Assembly: GCA_030041435.1 (NCBI GenBank) | Contig: JASHNW010000045.1 | Coordinates: 1-64,000 of the forward strand | DNA: 64,000 nt | Direction of reading: 5' to 3' | Source: Acidobacteriaceae bacterium | GTDB taxonomy: Bacteria; Acidobacteriota; Terriglobia; Terriglobales; Acidobacteriaceae | Part shown: positions 35,582 to 44,945 of the stretch, in pieces | Position numbering within the stretch: the first letter of the stretch is position 1 | Layout: each line of letters starts with the position of its first letter | Translations under genes and position numbers: made by a program | Notes under the pieces: model-generated | Databases searched by the model: none | Seen by the model: the letters and a program-made list of their open reading frames with translations, nothing else | What the model was told of the DNA's origin: nothing

Positions 35582-36751
35582 ATGAGTGTTGCCTTCGACC
35601 GGCTCCGCCTCAGCGAGATTTCACCCGGCATGGTGCAGTCGGAAATCCGCGCCATGACCATGGAATGCGACCGTATCGGCGGCATCAATCTCGCCCAGGG
35701 TGTCTGCGATACCGGTGTTCCCTCTCCGGTAATGACCCGTGCCATCGATGCCATTAGCGAAGGCTATAACATCTACACCCGCCTCGATGGCATCGCGCCC
35801 CTGCGTCTCGCTGTCTCCGAAAAGCTCGCTCGCTACAACGGAATCGACGCCGACCCCGACTCGGAAATCCTCGTCACCTCCGGCGCCACCGCGGGCTTCT
35901 GCGCCGCCTGCATGGCGCTCTTCAATCCCGGCGACGAAGTCATCCTCTTCGAGCCCTTCTACGGCTACCACCTCAATACGCTGCGCGCCCTCCGCGTCAA
36001 CGCCGCCGTCGTTCCCATGGCCCCACCGCATTGGGCCATCGACTTCGACGCCCTCCGCGACGCCATCACCCCGCGCACCCGCGGCATTGTCATCAACTCG
36101 CCGTCGAATCCCTGCGGCAAAGTCTTCACCCGCGCCGAGCTCGAGGCCATTGCGGCCCTGGCCGGCGAACACGACCTCTTTGTCATCACCGATGAGATTT
36201 ACGAGTATTTCCTCTTCGACGGCGCCGAGCACATCAGCCCGGCCACTCTGCCCGGCATGGCGGAACGCACCGTCACCATCTCCGGCCTCTCCAAGACGTT
36301 CAGCATCACCGGCTGGCGCATCGGCTATCTCGCTGCGGACCGCCGCTGGCTGGGCGCCATCGCCTACTTCCACGACCTCGTCTACGTCTGCGCGCCCTCG
36401 CCGTTCCAGCACGCCTCAGCAGCCGGACTCATGCAGTTGCCCACCAGCTTCTACGAGGCCCTCGCCACCGAGTACCAGGCCAAACGCGACAGGCTCTGCA
36501 CCGCCCTCGCCGACGCCGGCATGACGCCGTCCATCCCGCCCGGCGCCTACTACGTCCTCGCCGACGCGTCCGCTATCCCCGGCACCAACGCGCGCGAAAG
36601 AGCCCGCACCCTCCTCCGCCAAACCGGAGTCGCCGCTGTCGCCGGGACCGCATTCTTTGCCGAGAACCGCGGAGACAACCTCCTCCGCTTCTGCTTCGCC
36701 AAGCGCGACGAAGACCTCGAGCGCGCCTGCCACGCGCTCCGCACCCGTTGA
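35582..36751 (+). CDS. PLP-dependent class I/II aminotransferase
   Basis: 389 residues. The pyridoxal lysine is in ISGLSKTFSITGWRIGY. INSPSNPCGKV, ITDEIYEYFLF and GAYYVLAD are standard fold-type I landmarks. The opening GGINLAQGVCDTGVP and the pattern overall recall the methionine/kynurenine aminotransferase (YbdL/KAT) subgroup. The ATG at MSVAFDRLRL starts the homologous part; the open frame upstream only translates the repeat array. The ribosome site is weak. The exact substrate is not assignable. Confidence 0.92.
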   Translation: MSVAFDRLRLSEISPGMVQSEIRAMTMECDRIGGINLAQGVCDTGVPSPVMTRAIDAISEGYNIYTRLDGIAPLRLAVSEKLARYNGIDADPDSEILVTSGATAGFCAACMALFNPGDEVILFEPFYGYHLNTLRALRVNAAVVPMAPPHWAIDFDALRDAITPRTRGIVINSPSNPCGKVFTRAELEAIAALAGEHDLFVITDEIYEYFLFDGAEHISPATLPGMAERTVTISGLSKTFSITGWRIGYLAADRRWLGAIAYFHDLVYVCAPSPFQHASAAGLMQLPTSFYEALATEYQAKRDRLCTALADAGMTPSIPPGAYYVLADASAIPGTNARERARTLLRQTGVAAVAGTAFFAENRGDNLLRFCFAKRDEDLERACHALRTR

Positions 36752-36797
36752 TCGCTGTACCCTGATCGCTGATCGCTGATCGCTGATCGCTGCCCCT
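36749..36797. repeat. Heptamer array filling the gap between two convergent stop codons
   Basis: The aminotransferase stop TGA is itself the first base triplet of a TGATCGC unit. After a CTGTACC variant the unit repeats four times in tandem up to the stop of the DedA-rhodanese gene at 36796-36798. Confidence 0.8.
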
Positions 36798-37746
36798 ACG
36801 CCGCCGTCGCCGTCTCGATATCGACGAGTGGATACCCCAGCCGCTTCCACTCCTCGAAACCGCCGCGCAGCGGCCGCACCCGGTAGATCCCCATCTTCCG
36901 CAGCGCCAGCGCCATCCGCGCCGCCGTCGCCTCACTGGGACAGGTGCAGAACAACACAATCTCTCTGTCGCGCGGAATGCGGTCGCTCTCCTGCACCAGC
37001 TTGTCCGGTGTCAAACTCAGTGCACCCGGCAGCGTCCGTGGATCGGGCAGGTAATCCAGCGGATGCCGCAGGTCCACGATGAACACCGGTTGCCCCTCGT
37101 CCAAAATCTCCTTCAGCTCCTGCGGCTCCACGCGCGCCATCCGCACCGACCGCAGAAACGCCCGCCTCTGCAGCATCCGGTATCCCACGAACCCCAGCAG
37201 CAGAAGGACAAAGATGGCCACAAAGAAGTGCGCCGTCCACGACAGTGCGTTCGGGTTCCGGTTCAGAATGTCTCCGAAAAAACGCCCCGCCAGCGTCACT
37301 GACGCTGCCCACAGCAGGATGCCGCCGGCGTCGAACAGCACGAACTTCCCGTAGTCCATCCCGATCTGTCCCGCAATCGGCGCCGCCACCGACCCCAGGC
37401 CCGGCACAAACTTCGCCACCAGCAGCGCCGTTGCGCCACGTTTCGTGAAATACAGCTCCGTCTTGCGCACGCACGCCGTGCTCTCGAAGCTGAGCCGGCA
37501 CACCAGCCGCACCACCGCCCCGCCGTACCGCTGCCCAAACATGTACCAGATTGAATCCGCAATCAGACTTGCAATCACTGCCGCCAGCAGCACCAGCGCC
37601 AGGTGCAGCTTGTGCGTCCCGGTCAGCGTCCCCGCCGTCAGCAGCAGGGGGGTGCTGGGTATCGGAATTCCCAGTTGCTCCGTCAGCACCCACACGAACA
37701 CGATCAGATAGGCGTACCGGACGAAGATATTGAGGGCTATCGGCAT
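36796..37746 (-). CDS. DedA-family membrane protein fused to a rhodanese domain
   Basis: 316 residues. Residues 1-200 form a DedA/SNARE-associated membrane domain (IPSTPLLLTAGTL, ADSIWYMFGQRYGG, LLVAKFVPGLGSVAAPIAGQIGM). After a last membrane helix (FFVAIFVLLLLGFVGY) comes a cytoplasmic rhodanese domain (ELKEILDEGQPVFIVDLRHPLDY), with the catalytic cysteine in VLFCTCPSEATA and GGFEEWKRLGYPL at the end. The ATG at MPIALN starts the DedA domain. The fusion suggests sulfur transfer or a redox-responsive partner for the flippase-like domain. Confidence 0.93.
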   Translation of the reverse strand: MPIALNIFVRYAYLIVFVWVLTEQLGIPIPSTPLLLTAGTLTGTHKLHLALVLLAAVIASLIADSIWYMFGQRYGGAVVRLVCRLSFESTACVRKTELYFTKRGATALLVAKFVPGLGSVAAPIAGQIGMDYGKFVLFDAGGILLWAASVTLAGRFFGDILNRNPNALSWTAHFFVAIFVLLLLGFVGYRMLQRRAFLRSVRMARVEPQELKEILDEGQPVFIVDLRHPLDYLPDPRTLPGALSLTPDKLVQESDRIPRDREIVLFCTCPSEATAARMALALRKMGIYRVRPLRGGFEEWKRLGYPLVDIETATAA

Positions 37747-37875
37747 GGCTGGCTCGCCCAGAGCAATCGAAAATCGGGAATCCCAGTATAGATGCGCCAG
37801 CGTAACAAATGGATCATCCGCCTGGCGCGGCGCCACTCCGGGCGTCAGTTGCGCGGAGCGCGATTGCCTAAACGG

Positions 37876-38163
37876 CTAGTTTTCGAAGTCCACTTCTAAC
37901 GGCTCGATCAGCGGCATCAGCCACGCCAGCAGTTCCTGATGCACCGGATGGCCGCCGTACGCCTCCAGCGCCGCGCGGCTCGCGAACTTCATCGCCCCGC
38001 CCAGCGCGTACCCCTGCGAACGCGGCGAAAAGTTCACCCCCACCCAGGTCTCTTCAAGACCGGGAATTTTTCCCTGCAGATTCCGGATCGCGGCAATCGC
38101 GCGCTGCCGCTGCTCCTCCGTAACTCCCGGCTTCCAGCGAAAGGCAAAAGTATGAATTACCAT
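37876..38163 (-). CDS. Dabb (stress-responsive A/B barrel) protein
   Basis: A 95-residue ferredoxin-like barrel protein beginning MVIHTFAFRWKPGVTEEQ, with the family segment IPGLEETWVGVNFSPRSQGY and a C-terminal HPVHQELLAWLMPLIEPLEVDFEN. It lies 17 bp after the Dph6-like gene on the same strand and is probably cotranscribed with it. The function of bacterial Dabb proteins varies. Confidence 0.9.
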   Translation of the reverse strand: MVIHTFAFRWKPGVTEEQRQRAIAAIRNLQGKIPGLEETWVGVNFSPRSQGYALGGAMKFASRAALEAYGGHPVHQELLAWLMPLIEPLEVDFEN

Positions 38164-38180
38164 GCCAGGATTCTATCGGC

Positions 38181-38867
38181 TCAGGCCGGTGCCGGAACCG
38201 TCTCCGCCAGCCGCACGTCCGCAAAAACGAACCCGTCCCGCTCCACAACTTCCCCGCTCTCCACCGGAATCGCCTCGCGGAACATCTGCCCCGCATACAC
38301 GAACGAGTGAAATTCCCCATTCTCCCCGCAAGGGTCGACGCCCTCCGGCAGATCGCGCAGGAAATCTGCATCGAATTCCCGTCCCGCAAACTCCGCCGGC
38401 AGTTTTCCCGGATCGACGCACACGATGCGCGCCTTCAGGCCGCTTGCCACCATCTCCGCGGCCAGCCGCCGCGTATCCATCGCCCACACCGGGAACACCG
38501 GCGTCAGCCCTGTTCCCTGCAGTCGCTCCTCGCGATAACGGCGTACGTCTTCGAGAAACAAATCCCCAAAGCCGATGGCTCCAATGCCGCGCGCCACGGC
38601 ATCTGCGCACGCGCCGCGCATCGCCGCCTCATATTGTGCGTTGGAACACGGCCAGGGAAGCGGCACCGCGGTCAGCGGCAGCCCCGCCGCCCGCGCCTGC
38701 GCTTCCACCAGGGCCCGGCGTGTGCTGTGCATCGCCACGCGATCGAAGGCCGCATTGAAGGTTGTCAGCAGGCCCGCGACATGATACTCGCGGCGCCGTT
38801 GCAGGCAGTGCAACGCCCACGCGCTGTCCTTGCCGCTGCTCCAGGAAAGAAGAAGTCGCTGACTCAC
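38181..38867 (-). CDS. Dph6-like ATP pyrophosphatase / diphthine-ammonia ligase family protein
   Basis: 228 residues of the adenine-nucleotide alpha-hydrolase fold. The PP-loop is SWSSGKDSAWAL near residue 10. GIGAIGFGDLFLEDVRRYRE and DPCGENGEFHSFVYAGQMF are family hallmarks. Bacteria lack diphthamide, so the role is different from that in eukaryotes and is unknown; an ATP-dependent amidation is the natural guess. It is in a minus-strand run with a small membrane protein upstream and a Dabb gene downstream. Confidence 0.9.
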   Translation of the reverse strand: MSQRLLLSWSSGKDSAWALHCLQRRREYHVAGLLTTFNAAFDRVAMHSTRRALVEAQARAAGLPLTAVPLPWPCSNAQYEAAMRGACADAVARGIGAIGFGDLFLEDVRRYREERLQGTGLTPVFPVWAMDTRRLAAEMVASGLKARIVCVDPGKLPAEFAGREFDADFLRDLPEGVDPCGENGEFHSFVYAGQMFREAIPVESGEVVERDGFVFADVRLAETVPAPA

Positions 38868-38903
38868 TTCTGTAGCGTATCCCAGACCGCCCGGCCGCGA
38901 GCG

Positions 38904-39182
38904 TCAGCGTCCGCGGCCCATCACGCGCAGCGGAGCTCTCGCCGGCCGGTTCACGCCCGCGGGCGTAACCAGGCTCGGCCCCGTCCCCGTCATTGCCGGC
39001 TGCCGCGAACGTTCTTTCATCCGCAGTTTCTCCCGCAGCAGCTGGTTGGCGGCCTCCAGCTGCCGCAGCCGCCGGCCGGCCAGCATCATCATGATTCCGC
39101 ATCCCACGAATACGCCCAGCCAGCAACCAACGATCAAACCTGTTGTGAATCGAATCCAGGGATGCGCATCGAAAAGCACCAT
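38904..39182 (-). CDS. Small single-pass membrane protein
   Basis: 92 residues. One strong membrane segment (FTTGLIVGCWLGVFVGCGIMMMLA) is followed by a short coiled coil (RLRQLEAANQLLREKLRMKE) and a basic Pro/Arg-rich tail. The ATG at MVLFDAHPW is preceded by GAGGG. There is no recognised domain. The arrangement resembles DUF3789-type or phage-shock-like small proteins, but I would not assign it. It sits between the dGTPase and the Dph6-like gene. Confidence 0.7.
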   Translation of the reverse strand: MVLFDAHPWIRFTTGLIVGCWLGVFVGCGIMMMLAGRRLRQLEAANQLLREKLRMKERSRQPAMTGTGPSLVTPAGVNRPARAPLRVMGRGR

Positions 39183-39278
39183 ACACTCGCCCTCGCTCAG
39201 TAGAAGAGGCAATTCCCCGGGCCAGGTCGTCTCCCCGGAAAGCCGGGCCGCTTCTCCACACCGCAGCTCCCGGAGACT

Positions 39279-40466
39279 TCAGCCTTGATCCCCGGCCGCC
39301 GGCCGATCCTGCCGGCTCTCACCGGAAAACGCTATCTTCCCAACTCTTCGATGCGTTTCGAGGATGAAATGATCTGTCATCCCCGCAATATAATCGGCAA
39401 TCACCCGTGGCGCGCCCTCCTCCGCTGCCTGTGCGGCATAACCTGGCGGAAGACGCTCCGGGTCCGCCATCCACGCTGCGAACAGATCCCGAATCACGCC
39501 CTCCGCCCGCTCGTGCCCGTGCCGCAGGTCCTCGCAGAGATAGAGCTTCTCGTACAGGAACTCCTTCGCCTCCCGCCGCAGCCGCTCCATTTCCGGGGAA
39601 AACGCCGCCACACGATCCTCGGCGTTCCGAATGTCCTCGATGCTCGCCATGCCGCGCTCACCAACCCGCCGTCCGATTTCCCCCACCAGATCGTCGGCCA
39701 GCGCATTCAGCATCAGTTTGAGGCTCTCCTGAAACAGCAGCTTCTCCGGCGCTCCCCGGTGCTCGGCTTCCAGCGCCGCATAATGCCGTTCCAGCAGCGT
39801 CACCCCGCCCCGAATCTCCTCCAGAGTCAGGATCTCCGCCTCCATCCCATCGTCCAGGTCCGCGGTCAGGTAAGCGATCTCGTCCGCCAGATCGATCAAC
39901 TGCGCTTCCAGCGGCGGGCGTTTGTCCAGGAAGTATTCCCGCAGCTCCGGATGCTCCGCCGCCGCGTAATCGCGCGAGTGTTTGACGATCCCCTCCCGCA
40001 CCGCCAGGGTGAGGTTCAGCCCGCGAAATTCCAGATGCCGGTTTTCGAAATGCTCCACAATGCGCAGCGCATGCAGATTGTGATCGAAGCGCAGTCCGTA
40101 CCGCCGCAGTTCCTCGTCAAGCGCGCGCTCCCCGGCATGGCCGAACGGCGGGTGCCCGATGTCGTGCGCCAGGGCCAGCGCTTCGGTCAGGTCCTCGTTC
40201 AGCCCCAGCGCCCGCGCTATCGTCCGCGCGATCTGCGCCACTTCCATGGTGTGTGTCAGGCGGCTGCGGAAGTGGTCCGACCCGCGATCGGTAAAAACCT
40301 GGGTCTTCCCCGCCAGCCTGCGAAAGGCCCGCGAATGAATGATGCGCCCGCAGTCCCGCTCGAACGGCGTTCGCCAGCGATGCTCCGGTTCGTCGAATGC
40401 GCGCCGCGTCAGTTCGCCTTCCTGCGGCACCGCGCACCCCGCAGGCAACGCCCTCATCCCTGGCAT
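39279..40466 (-). CDS. dgt: Deoxyguanosinetriphosphate triphosphohydrolase-like protein
   Basis: 395 residues of the HD superfamily. RTPFERDCGRIIHSRAFRRLAGKTQVF is a typical start in outline. The metal-binding histidines and aspartates are in SRLTHTMEVAQIAR and LAHDIGHPPFGHAGE, with DLADEIAYLTADLDDG completing the site. The enzyme removes triphosphate from dGTP or other dNTPs. It is cotranscribed by position with the TPR gene 20 bp upstream. Confidence 0.95.
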   Translation of the reverse strand: MPGMRALPAGCAVPQEGELTRRAFDEPEHRWRTPFERDCGRIIHSRAFRRLAGKTQVFTDRGSDHFRSRLTHTMEVAQIARTIARALGLNEDLTEALALAHDIGHPPFGHAGERALDEELRRYGLRFDHNLHALRIVEHFENRHLEFRGLNLTLAVREGIVKHSRDYAAAEHPELREYFLDKRPPLEAQLIDLADEIAYLTADLDDGMEAEILTLEEIRGGVTLLERHYAALEAEHRGAPEKLLFQESLKLMLNALADDLVGEIGRRVGERGMASIEDIRNAEDRVAAFSPEMERLRREAKEFLYEKLYLCEDLRHGHERAEGVIRDLFAAWMADPERLPPGYAAQAAEEGAPRVIADYIAGMTDHFILETHRRVGKIAFSGESRQDRPAAGDQG

Positions 40467-40486
40467 GAATGCAGTCTATGCGTGAT

Positions 40487-42607
40487 TCATTCCGGCTTAT
40501 TCGGCTGCACGGTTTCCGACTCTTTCGCCAGCCGCACCCGCGCGCTGTCCAGCTTCTTCTGCACCTTGCTGATGTCGCCCGCGTCCATGTCGGCCTGCAC
40601 CGTGTGCGCGTATTCGTTCAGCGAGAGCTCCCACTGCGCCGCAGCCAGCCTCAGCTTGCCCGTCTTTTCGTAGACGTCCCCCAGGTGGTCGTGCACCGTC
40701 GGATCGCTGGCCCCGCGCGAGATTGCCTGCTCCAGATTGTCCTCCGCCTGCACGAACTGTCCCATGCGGAAGTACACCCACCCCAGCGAGTCCAGATACG
40801 CGTAGTTCGTTGGATCCAGCTGTACCGCCTTGCGGATCATCGCCAGCGCCTCGTCGAGTTTCAGCCCGCGATCCGCCAGCATGAATCCGTAGTTGTTCAG
40901 CGTCAGCGCGTTGTTCGGATCCGTCGCCAGCACCTTCTTGAAATCCGCCTCGGCTTCGTCCCAGTGCTTCGCGCGGTCTGCCATCATGGCGCGCTGGAAG
41001 ATCACCATGGTCTGGTCGTCCTTCTTCGTCGCCTGCTTCTCGGCGGCATCCAGCGTCTCTGAGGCGTCTTTCCACTTCCGCAGGTCCGTGTAGATCTGCG
41101 CCAGCTGGTAGTAGCTCTCCAGATTCTTCGGATCGCTCTCCATCACGCTCTTCGCCATCTCGATCCCCTGGTCCGGCTCGCCCGTATCGGCCAGCTGCCG
41201 CGCCAGTGTCAGCTTCAGATCGGCGCTCTTCGGCAGCTTCTCCACCGCATCCTTCGCCGTGGCCACCGCCGTGTCGTACTGGTGTGCTTCGCGGTACGCT
41301 TCCACTTCTTCGTCGTATGCCGCAACCGCGTAGTCCCCGCCCAGCGAGCCGATCTTCTGGTACTCGGCAATCTCCTCGTCCAGCTTGCTCTCTTCCTTGT
41401 AGATTTCGGCCAGGTTCTCGAGGATCAGCCGGTAATTCTGCTTCTCGTCGTCGGAATACTCACCGCTCGGATGCTCCGTCGCCGCAGCCAGTTCCTGGAA
41501 CACCTTGGCCGAATCGTCGAGATGCCCGGCCAGGTAGTCGATCCTGGCTTCCTGGTATTCGTACTTCAGCGAGTCGGAGGCCAGCTCCCGTGCCTTCTTC
41601 ACCGCAGCCAGCGCATCGTCCAGCTTTCCGTTGTTCTCGTCGATCTCCGCAATCTGCGACCACGCCTCCGGATCCGTCGGATCGCCTGCCGCAATGTCTT
41701 TCCATGCGCTCAGCGCATCCTCTGTCTGGTTCGACGCCGTCAGATCCGCCGCCAGCGCGCGCTCCACATCCAGATTGTCCGGCTCCAGATCCAGCGCCTT
41801 CTTGAACGCATCCACTGCGTCCTTGGTGTCCTTCATCTGGTCGTAGGTCACGCCCAGCTGGTATTCGGTCCGCGATGTCTGATCGTCGTCGGGCAGGGAC
41901 TTCAGCACGCTGACCGCATTCTTCAGGTCGCCCTGATCGGCATAAAACCGGTTCGCAATCAGCGCCGTCTCTTCCGATCCCGGATCGATCTTCCTGGCCG
42001 CCGCCAGCTCGCTCTCCGCCTGCGGCCCCTGATGGTCGGCCGCATACAGCCGCGCCAGCATCAGATGATCCTCGGCGCTGTTCGGTTCCAGCAGCACGAT
42101 CTTCTGGTATTCCCCGATCGCCAGCTTCAGCATCTGCCCGGACACGTCCTGCTGCTGTCCGTCGCCCAGCGACCGCAGGTACACCTCCGCCAGCAGCCGG
42201 TGCGCCTCCAGATCGTTCGGATCCTGCTTAATCCGGTCCTGGGCGGCGACAATCGCTTCGCGAATATGCCCGGTCCTGAAGTAAAGCTCCGCCAGATGGC
42301 TGTTCAGGAACTTCGACGTCGGCTCGTCGTTCAGCGCCATCTTGTACTCTTCGATCGCGCGCGTCGCGTACTCGCTTTGGCCGAACGTCGTCGCCATCTC
42401 CTCGTACTCGTGCGCCAGCATGTAGTGGTAGTAAGCCTCGGCCTGATCCGAGCTGCCCGCATCGCTCGCCTTCTGATTCGCCTCCTGATCCGCAGCTTTC
42501 GCCGATGCGGCCGTGGGCGTTGCCGTCTGCGCCGCAGCTCCTGCTGCCAGCGCCAGTGCGGTCAGAAGAGTAAGAGGCGGCGTGAAACGAGACGAGAGCA
42601 TGCTCAT
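40487..42607 (-). CDS. Large secreted tetratricopeptide-repeat protein
   Basis: 706 residues with a signal peptide (LTLLTALALAAGAAAQ). About 15 TPR or TPR-like units follow (for example NNALTLNNYGFMLADRGLKLDEAL; TNYAYLDSLGWVYFRMGQFVQAEDNLEQAISRG in outline). The last units resemble those of outer-membrane lipoprotein-associated and BamD/PilF-like TPR proteins. It probably scaffolds envelope complexes. It follows mreD by 194 bp and precedes dgt by 20 bp on the same strand. Confidence 0.9.
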   Translation of the reverse strand: MSMLSSRFTPPLTLLTALALAAGAAAQTATPTAASAKAADQEANQKASDAGSSDQAEAYYHYMLAHEYEEMATTFGQSEYATRAIEEYKMALNDEPTSKFLNSHLAELYFRTGHIREAIVAAQDRIKQDPNDLEAHRLLAEVYLRSLGDGQQQDVSGQMLKLAIGEYQKIVLLEPNSAEDHLMLARLYAADHQGPQAESELAAARKIDPGSEETALIANRFYADQGDLKNAVSVLKSLPDDDQTSRTEYQLGVTYDQMKDTKDAVDAFKKALDLEPDNLDVERALAADLTASNQTEDALSAWKDIAAGDPTDPEAWSQIAEIDENNGKLDDALAAVKKARELASDSLKYEYQEARIDYLAGHLDDSAKVFQELAAATEHPSGEYSDDEKQNYRLILENLAEIYKEESKLDEEIAEYQKIGSLGGDYAVAAYDEEVEAYREAHQYDTAVATAKDAVEKLPKSADLKLTLARQLADTGEPDQGIEMAKSVMESDPKNLESYYQLAQIYTDLRKWKDASETLDAAEKQATKKDDQTMVIFQRAMMADRAKHWDEAEADFKKVLATDPNNALTLNNYGFMLADRGLKLDEALAMIRKAVQLDPTNYAYLDSLGWVYFRMGQFVQAEDNLEQAISRGASDPTVHDHLGDVYEKTGKLRLAAAQWELSLNEYAHTVQADMDAGDISKVQKKLDSARVRLAKESETVQPNKPE

Positions 42608-42801
42608 GAAGTGGGAGTTTCCTGTTCCGGACCGTTGGACCAGGCTAACTCATCCTGCCTGGCGAACTTCCTGTGCCGCCTGCCCCGCGCGTCCCATGGG
42701 GCAGCTACACTTTCTATGACGATTGTAACCCGTGTTCGGATGCAGCTTACCCCTTTGATTCCATCCCCCATCCGGCTCTCCCGGCGCCGCGGCGCCAACC
42801 C

Positions 42802-43320
42802 CTATTCCCGCTGCTCCGTCAAATCCAGCAGCGCAAACAGGATCACCCCCACCAGCGCATTGATCGCAGCCCCGGTCAGCTCATGGAAGCCATGCCAGGC
42901 GTACGGCTGTCCCAGCATGTGCCGCACCAGCAGGTACAGCACCGCCGCCTGCCCCAGCGTGAAGCCGAAGGTCAGCAGCAGCCGAGTCCCGTGGTTCTCC
43001 GTGTCCACCCGCACTCCCAGCGACGCCGCCGTATAGCCGATCAGCGCCTTGGAAATGCCGAAAATCCCCAGCGGATGGTGCGTCAGCGCGTCCTGCGCAA
43101 TCCCGATGGCCGCGCCCACCAACGTCGCGCTGATCGGCTCCCGCTTGGCGATCGCGTAATAAATCGTCACCAGCAGCGGCAGGTCGATCAGCTCGAAAAA
43201 CCCGAAGTGCAGGGAGAGCAGCGACTGCAGCCCAACTGCCAGCACCGGCGCCAAAATGTAAACCAGCCACGGATACGACTTCGTCCCCACCTCGTGCCGG
43301 GAGGACGCCATGAGAGCCAT
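42802..43320 (-). CDS. mreD: Rod-shape determining protein MreD
   Basis: 172 residues, mostly membrane-embedded with five or so hydrophobic segments. FFELIDLPLLVTIYYAIAKREPISATLVGAAIG in outline and QDALTHHPLGIFGISKALIGY are typical of MreD. It starts 2 bases after the mreC stop. It is part of the elongasome with MreB and MreC. Confidence 0.93.
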   Translation of the reverse strand: MALMASSRHEVGTKSYPWLVYILAPVLAVGLQSLLSLHFGFFELIDLPLLVTIYYAIAKREPISATLVGAAIGIAQDALTHHPLGIFGISKALIGYTAASLGVRVDTENHGTRLLLTFGFTLGQAAVLYLLVRHMLGQPYAWHGFHELTGAAINALVGVILFALLDLTEQRE

Positions 43321-43322
43321 CC

Positions 43323-44870
43323 TCAGTCCCTCCCCTGTGGAGGAGTGGCCTGCGGAGGACTAGCCTGCGGAGGAGTGGTCTGCGGAGGCGTGCTCGGCGC
43401 TGGCCTGGCCTGCGCAGCCCGGCCCTGCCCGGCCCCAGCCTGCCCAGGCCCAGCTTGCCCAGCCCCAGGCTGCCCAGCCGCGCCCTGCGGCGCCGGCCTG
43501 GCAGCCGAACCAGGAGTCGCGCTCGTCCCGGTCGGCTTCGGTGAGCCTTCCTTCTTTTGAGCCTCGCCGGCTCCAGTTTTTCCCTTCTCTGCGGCACTGC
43601 CCTCGGATTTGCTGGCGCTCCCACCCTGGATTTTGCCCGCAGTTCCGCCCGTGCTCTTACTCGCGCCGGCTCCCGCTGCCTTGCTCCCGCTCGGATTAGC
43701 CGCAGGCGCCGCATTCTCCGGCTCGACTTCCGGGCTCGTGATCCTCTGCCCCGGCACCAGATCCGACGCCTGCGGTACTTCCGAAGACGAATAGTGATCC
43801 GGATGAATCGGCGGAGGCGGCTTCGGCGGCAGCGGTGGCGGCGCGTTCGGATTCTCGGCAGCCGGCCCCGCCCCGTTCGGCCCCGCCCCGTTTTGTCCCG
43901 GCCCGTTCTGTCCCGTCCCTCCCGTCGGCGGTGCGTTGGGATCGGCGCGCGACGGCAGCCGTTCCGCCAGAATGTCCGCCGCCCTCTGCTGCGCGTCCGA
44001 CAGATCCTGCTGCATCGCCGCCGGCAACTGGGACCCCGCGCTGATGATAATCAGCACCTCTTCCAGCTTCGACAGATTCGCCGCCGGCTTCACCAGCACG
44101 TTCACCAGCGTGCCGTCCGGTTCGGGCACCACGCGGTCCACCGTCCCCACCGCCAGCCCGCGCGGATAAATCGAGTCCCCGCCGCTGGTCACCACTGGCT
44201 CGCCTGCCTTGATTCGCTCGTCCGGCGACACGTTGACAATCTCCGGCTGGCCCCAGGTATTGCCGCGCAACACCCCCTGGATACGCGTCTGCTCCAGCAC
44301 CACGCCCGCCCCGCTCGTCGCGTCGGAGATTTCCAGCACCTGGCTGGTGTGATCGAAGACGTCCCGCGTCTTGCCCACGATGCCGTCCGGCGTAATCACC
44401 GGCATATCCGGCGCAATCCCGGCGCTCGACCCCTTGTCGATCAGCAGGACGTGCGATTGGTCCGTGCCCGCGGTCCCGATCACCTGCGCCGCAACGGTCT
44501 TGTAAATGTACTTTTCCCTGAACCCGAGCAGCGCCTGCAGCCTCTCGCCCTGGCGCGCATCCTCGGCAAGGCTCGCTTCTTCCAGGCGCAGCTGGTCTAG
44601 TTGCTCCTGGAGATTCCTGTTCTCCTGCCGGACGTGAATCAGATCCAGATAATTCGCCCACACCCCGCGAATGCCCAGCCCTGTCGCGTGCAGCAGCCGC
44701 TCCGGCGGGCTCACAATCCCTACCACCCAGGCGCGAATCAGCAGCACCCCGCCTTTGTCGCCCGGCGCCTGCCCCGGACGGCGCACCTGCACCGCAAGCC
44801 CGATCACCTGCGCCAGGAGCAGGGTAATCAGCACCAGGGCGTTGCGGTAACGGCTGAAAAACGATTCCAT
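43323..44870 (-). CDS. mreC: Rod-shape determining protein MreC with long low-complexity tail
   Basis: 515 residues against about 280-350 in most bacteria. Residues 1-290 are standard MreC: a membrane anchor near 10-30, a coiled coil (LIHVRQENRNLQEQLDQLRLEEA in outline) and the two beta-barrel domains (VIGTAGTDQSHVLLIDKGS, GVLRGNTWGQPEIVNV). Residues from about 300 on are a disordered periplasmic tail rich in Pro, Gly, Ala, Gln and Ser, ending in repeats of the TPPQ.. kind. The DNA for the tail is internally repetitive. Confidence 0.95.
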   Translation of the reverse strand: MESFFSRYRNALVLITLLLAQVIGLAVQVRRPGQAPGDKGGVLLIRAWVVGIVSPPERLLHATGLGIRGVWANYLDLIHVRQENRNLQEQLDQLRLEEASLAEDARQGERLQALLGFREKYIYKTVAAQVIGTAGTDQSHVLLIDKGSSAGIAPDMPVITPDGIVGKTRDVFDHTSQVLEISDATSGAGVVLEQTRIQGVLRGNTWGQPEIVNVSPDERIKAGEPVVTSGGDSIYPRGLAVGTVDRVVPEPDGTLVNVLVKPAANLSKLEEVLIIISAGSQLPAAMQQDLSDAQQRAADILAERLPSRADPNAPPTGGTGQNGPGQNGAGPNGAGPAAENPNAPPPLPPKPPPPIHPDHYSSSEVPQASDLVPGQRITSPEVEPENAAPAANPSGSKAAGAGASKSTGGTAGKIQGGSASKSEGSAAEKGKTGAGEAQKKEGSPKPTGTSATPGSAARPAPQGAAGQPGAGQAGPGQAGAGQGRAAQARPAPSTPPQTTPPQASPPQATPPQGRD

Positions 44871-44945
44871 GAACTTGGCGTCAGCCCAGTCTCTGCGTCA
44901 TGGCTCGAGCTGGAAAAGCCTGCCCGGAGCGAAATCGAAGGGCCA

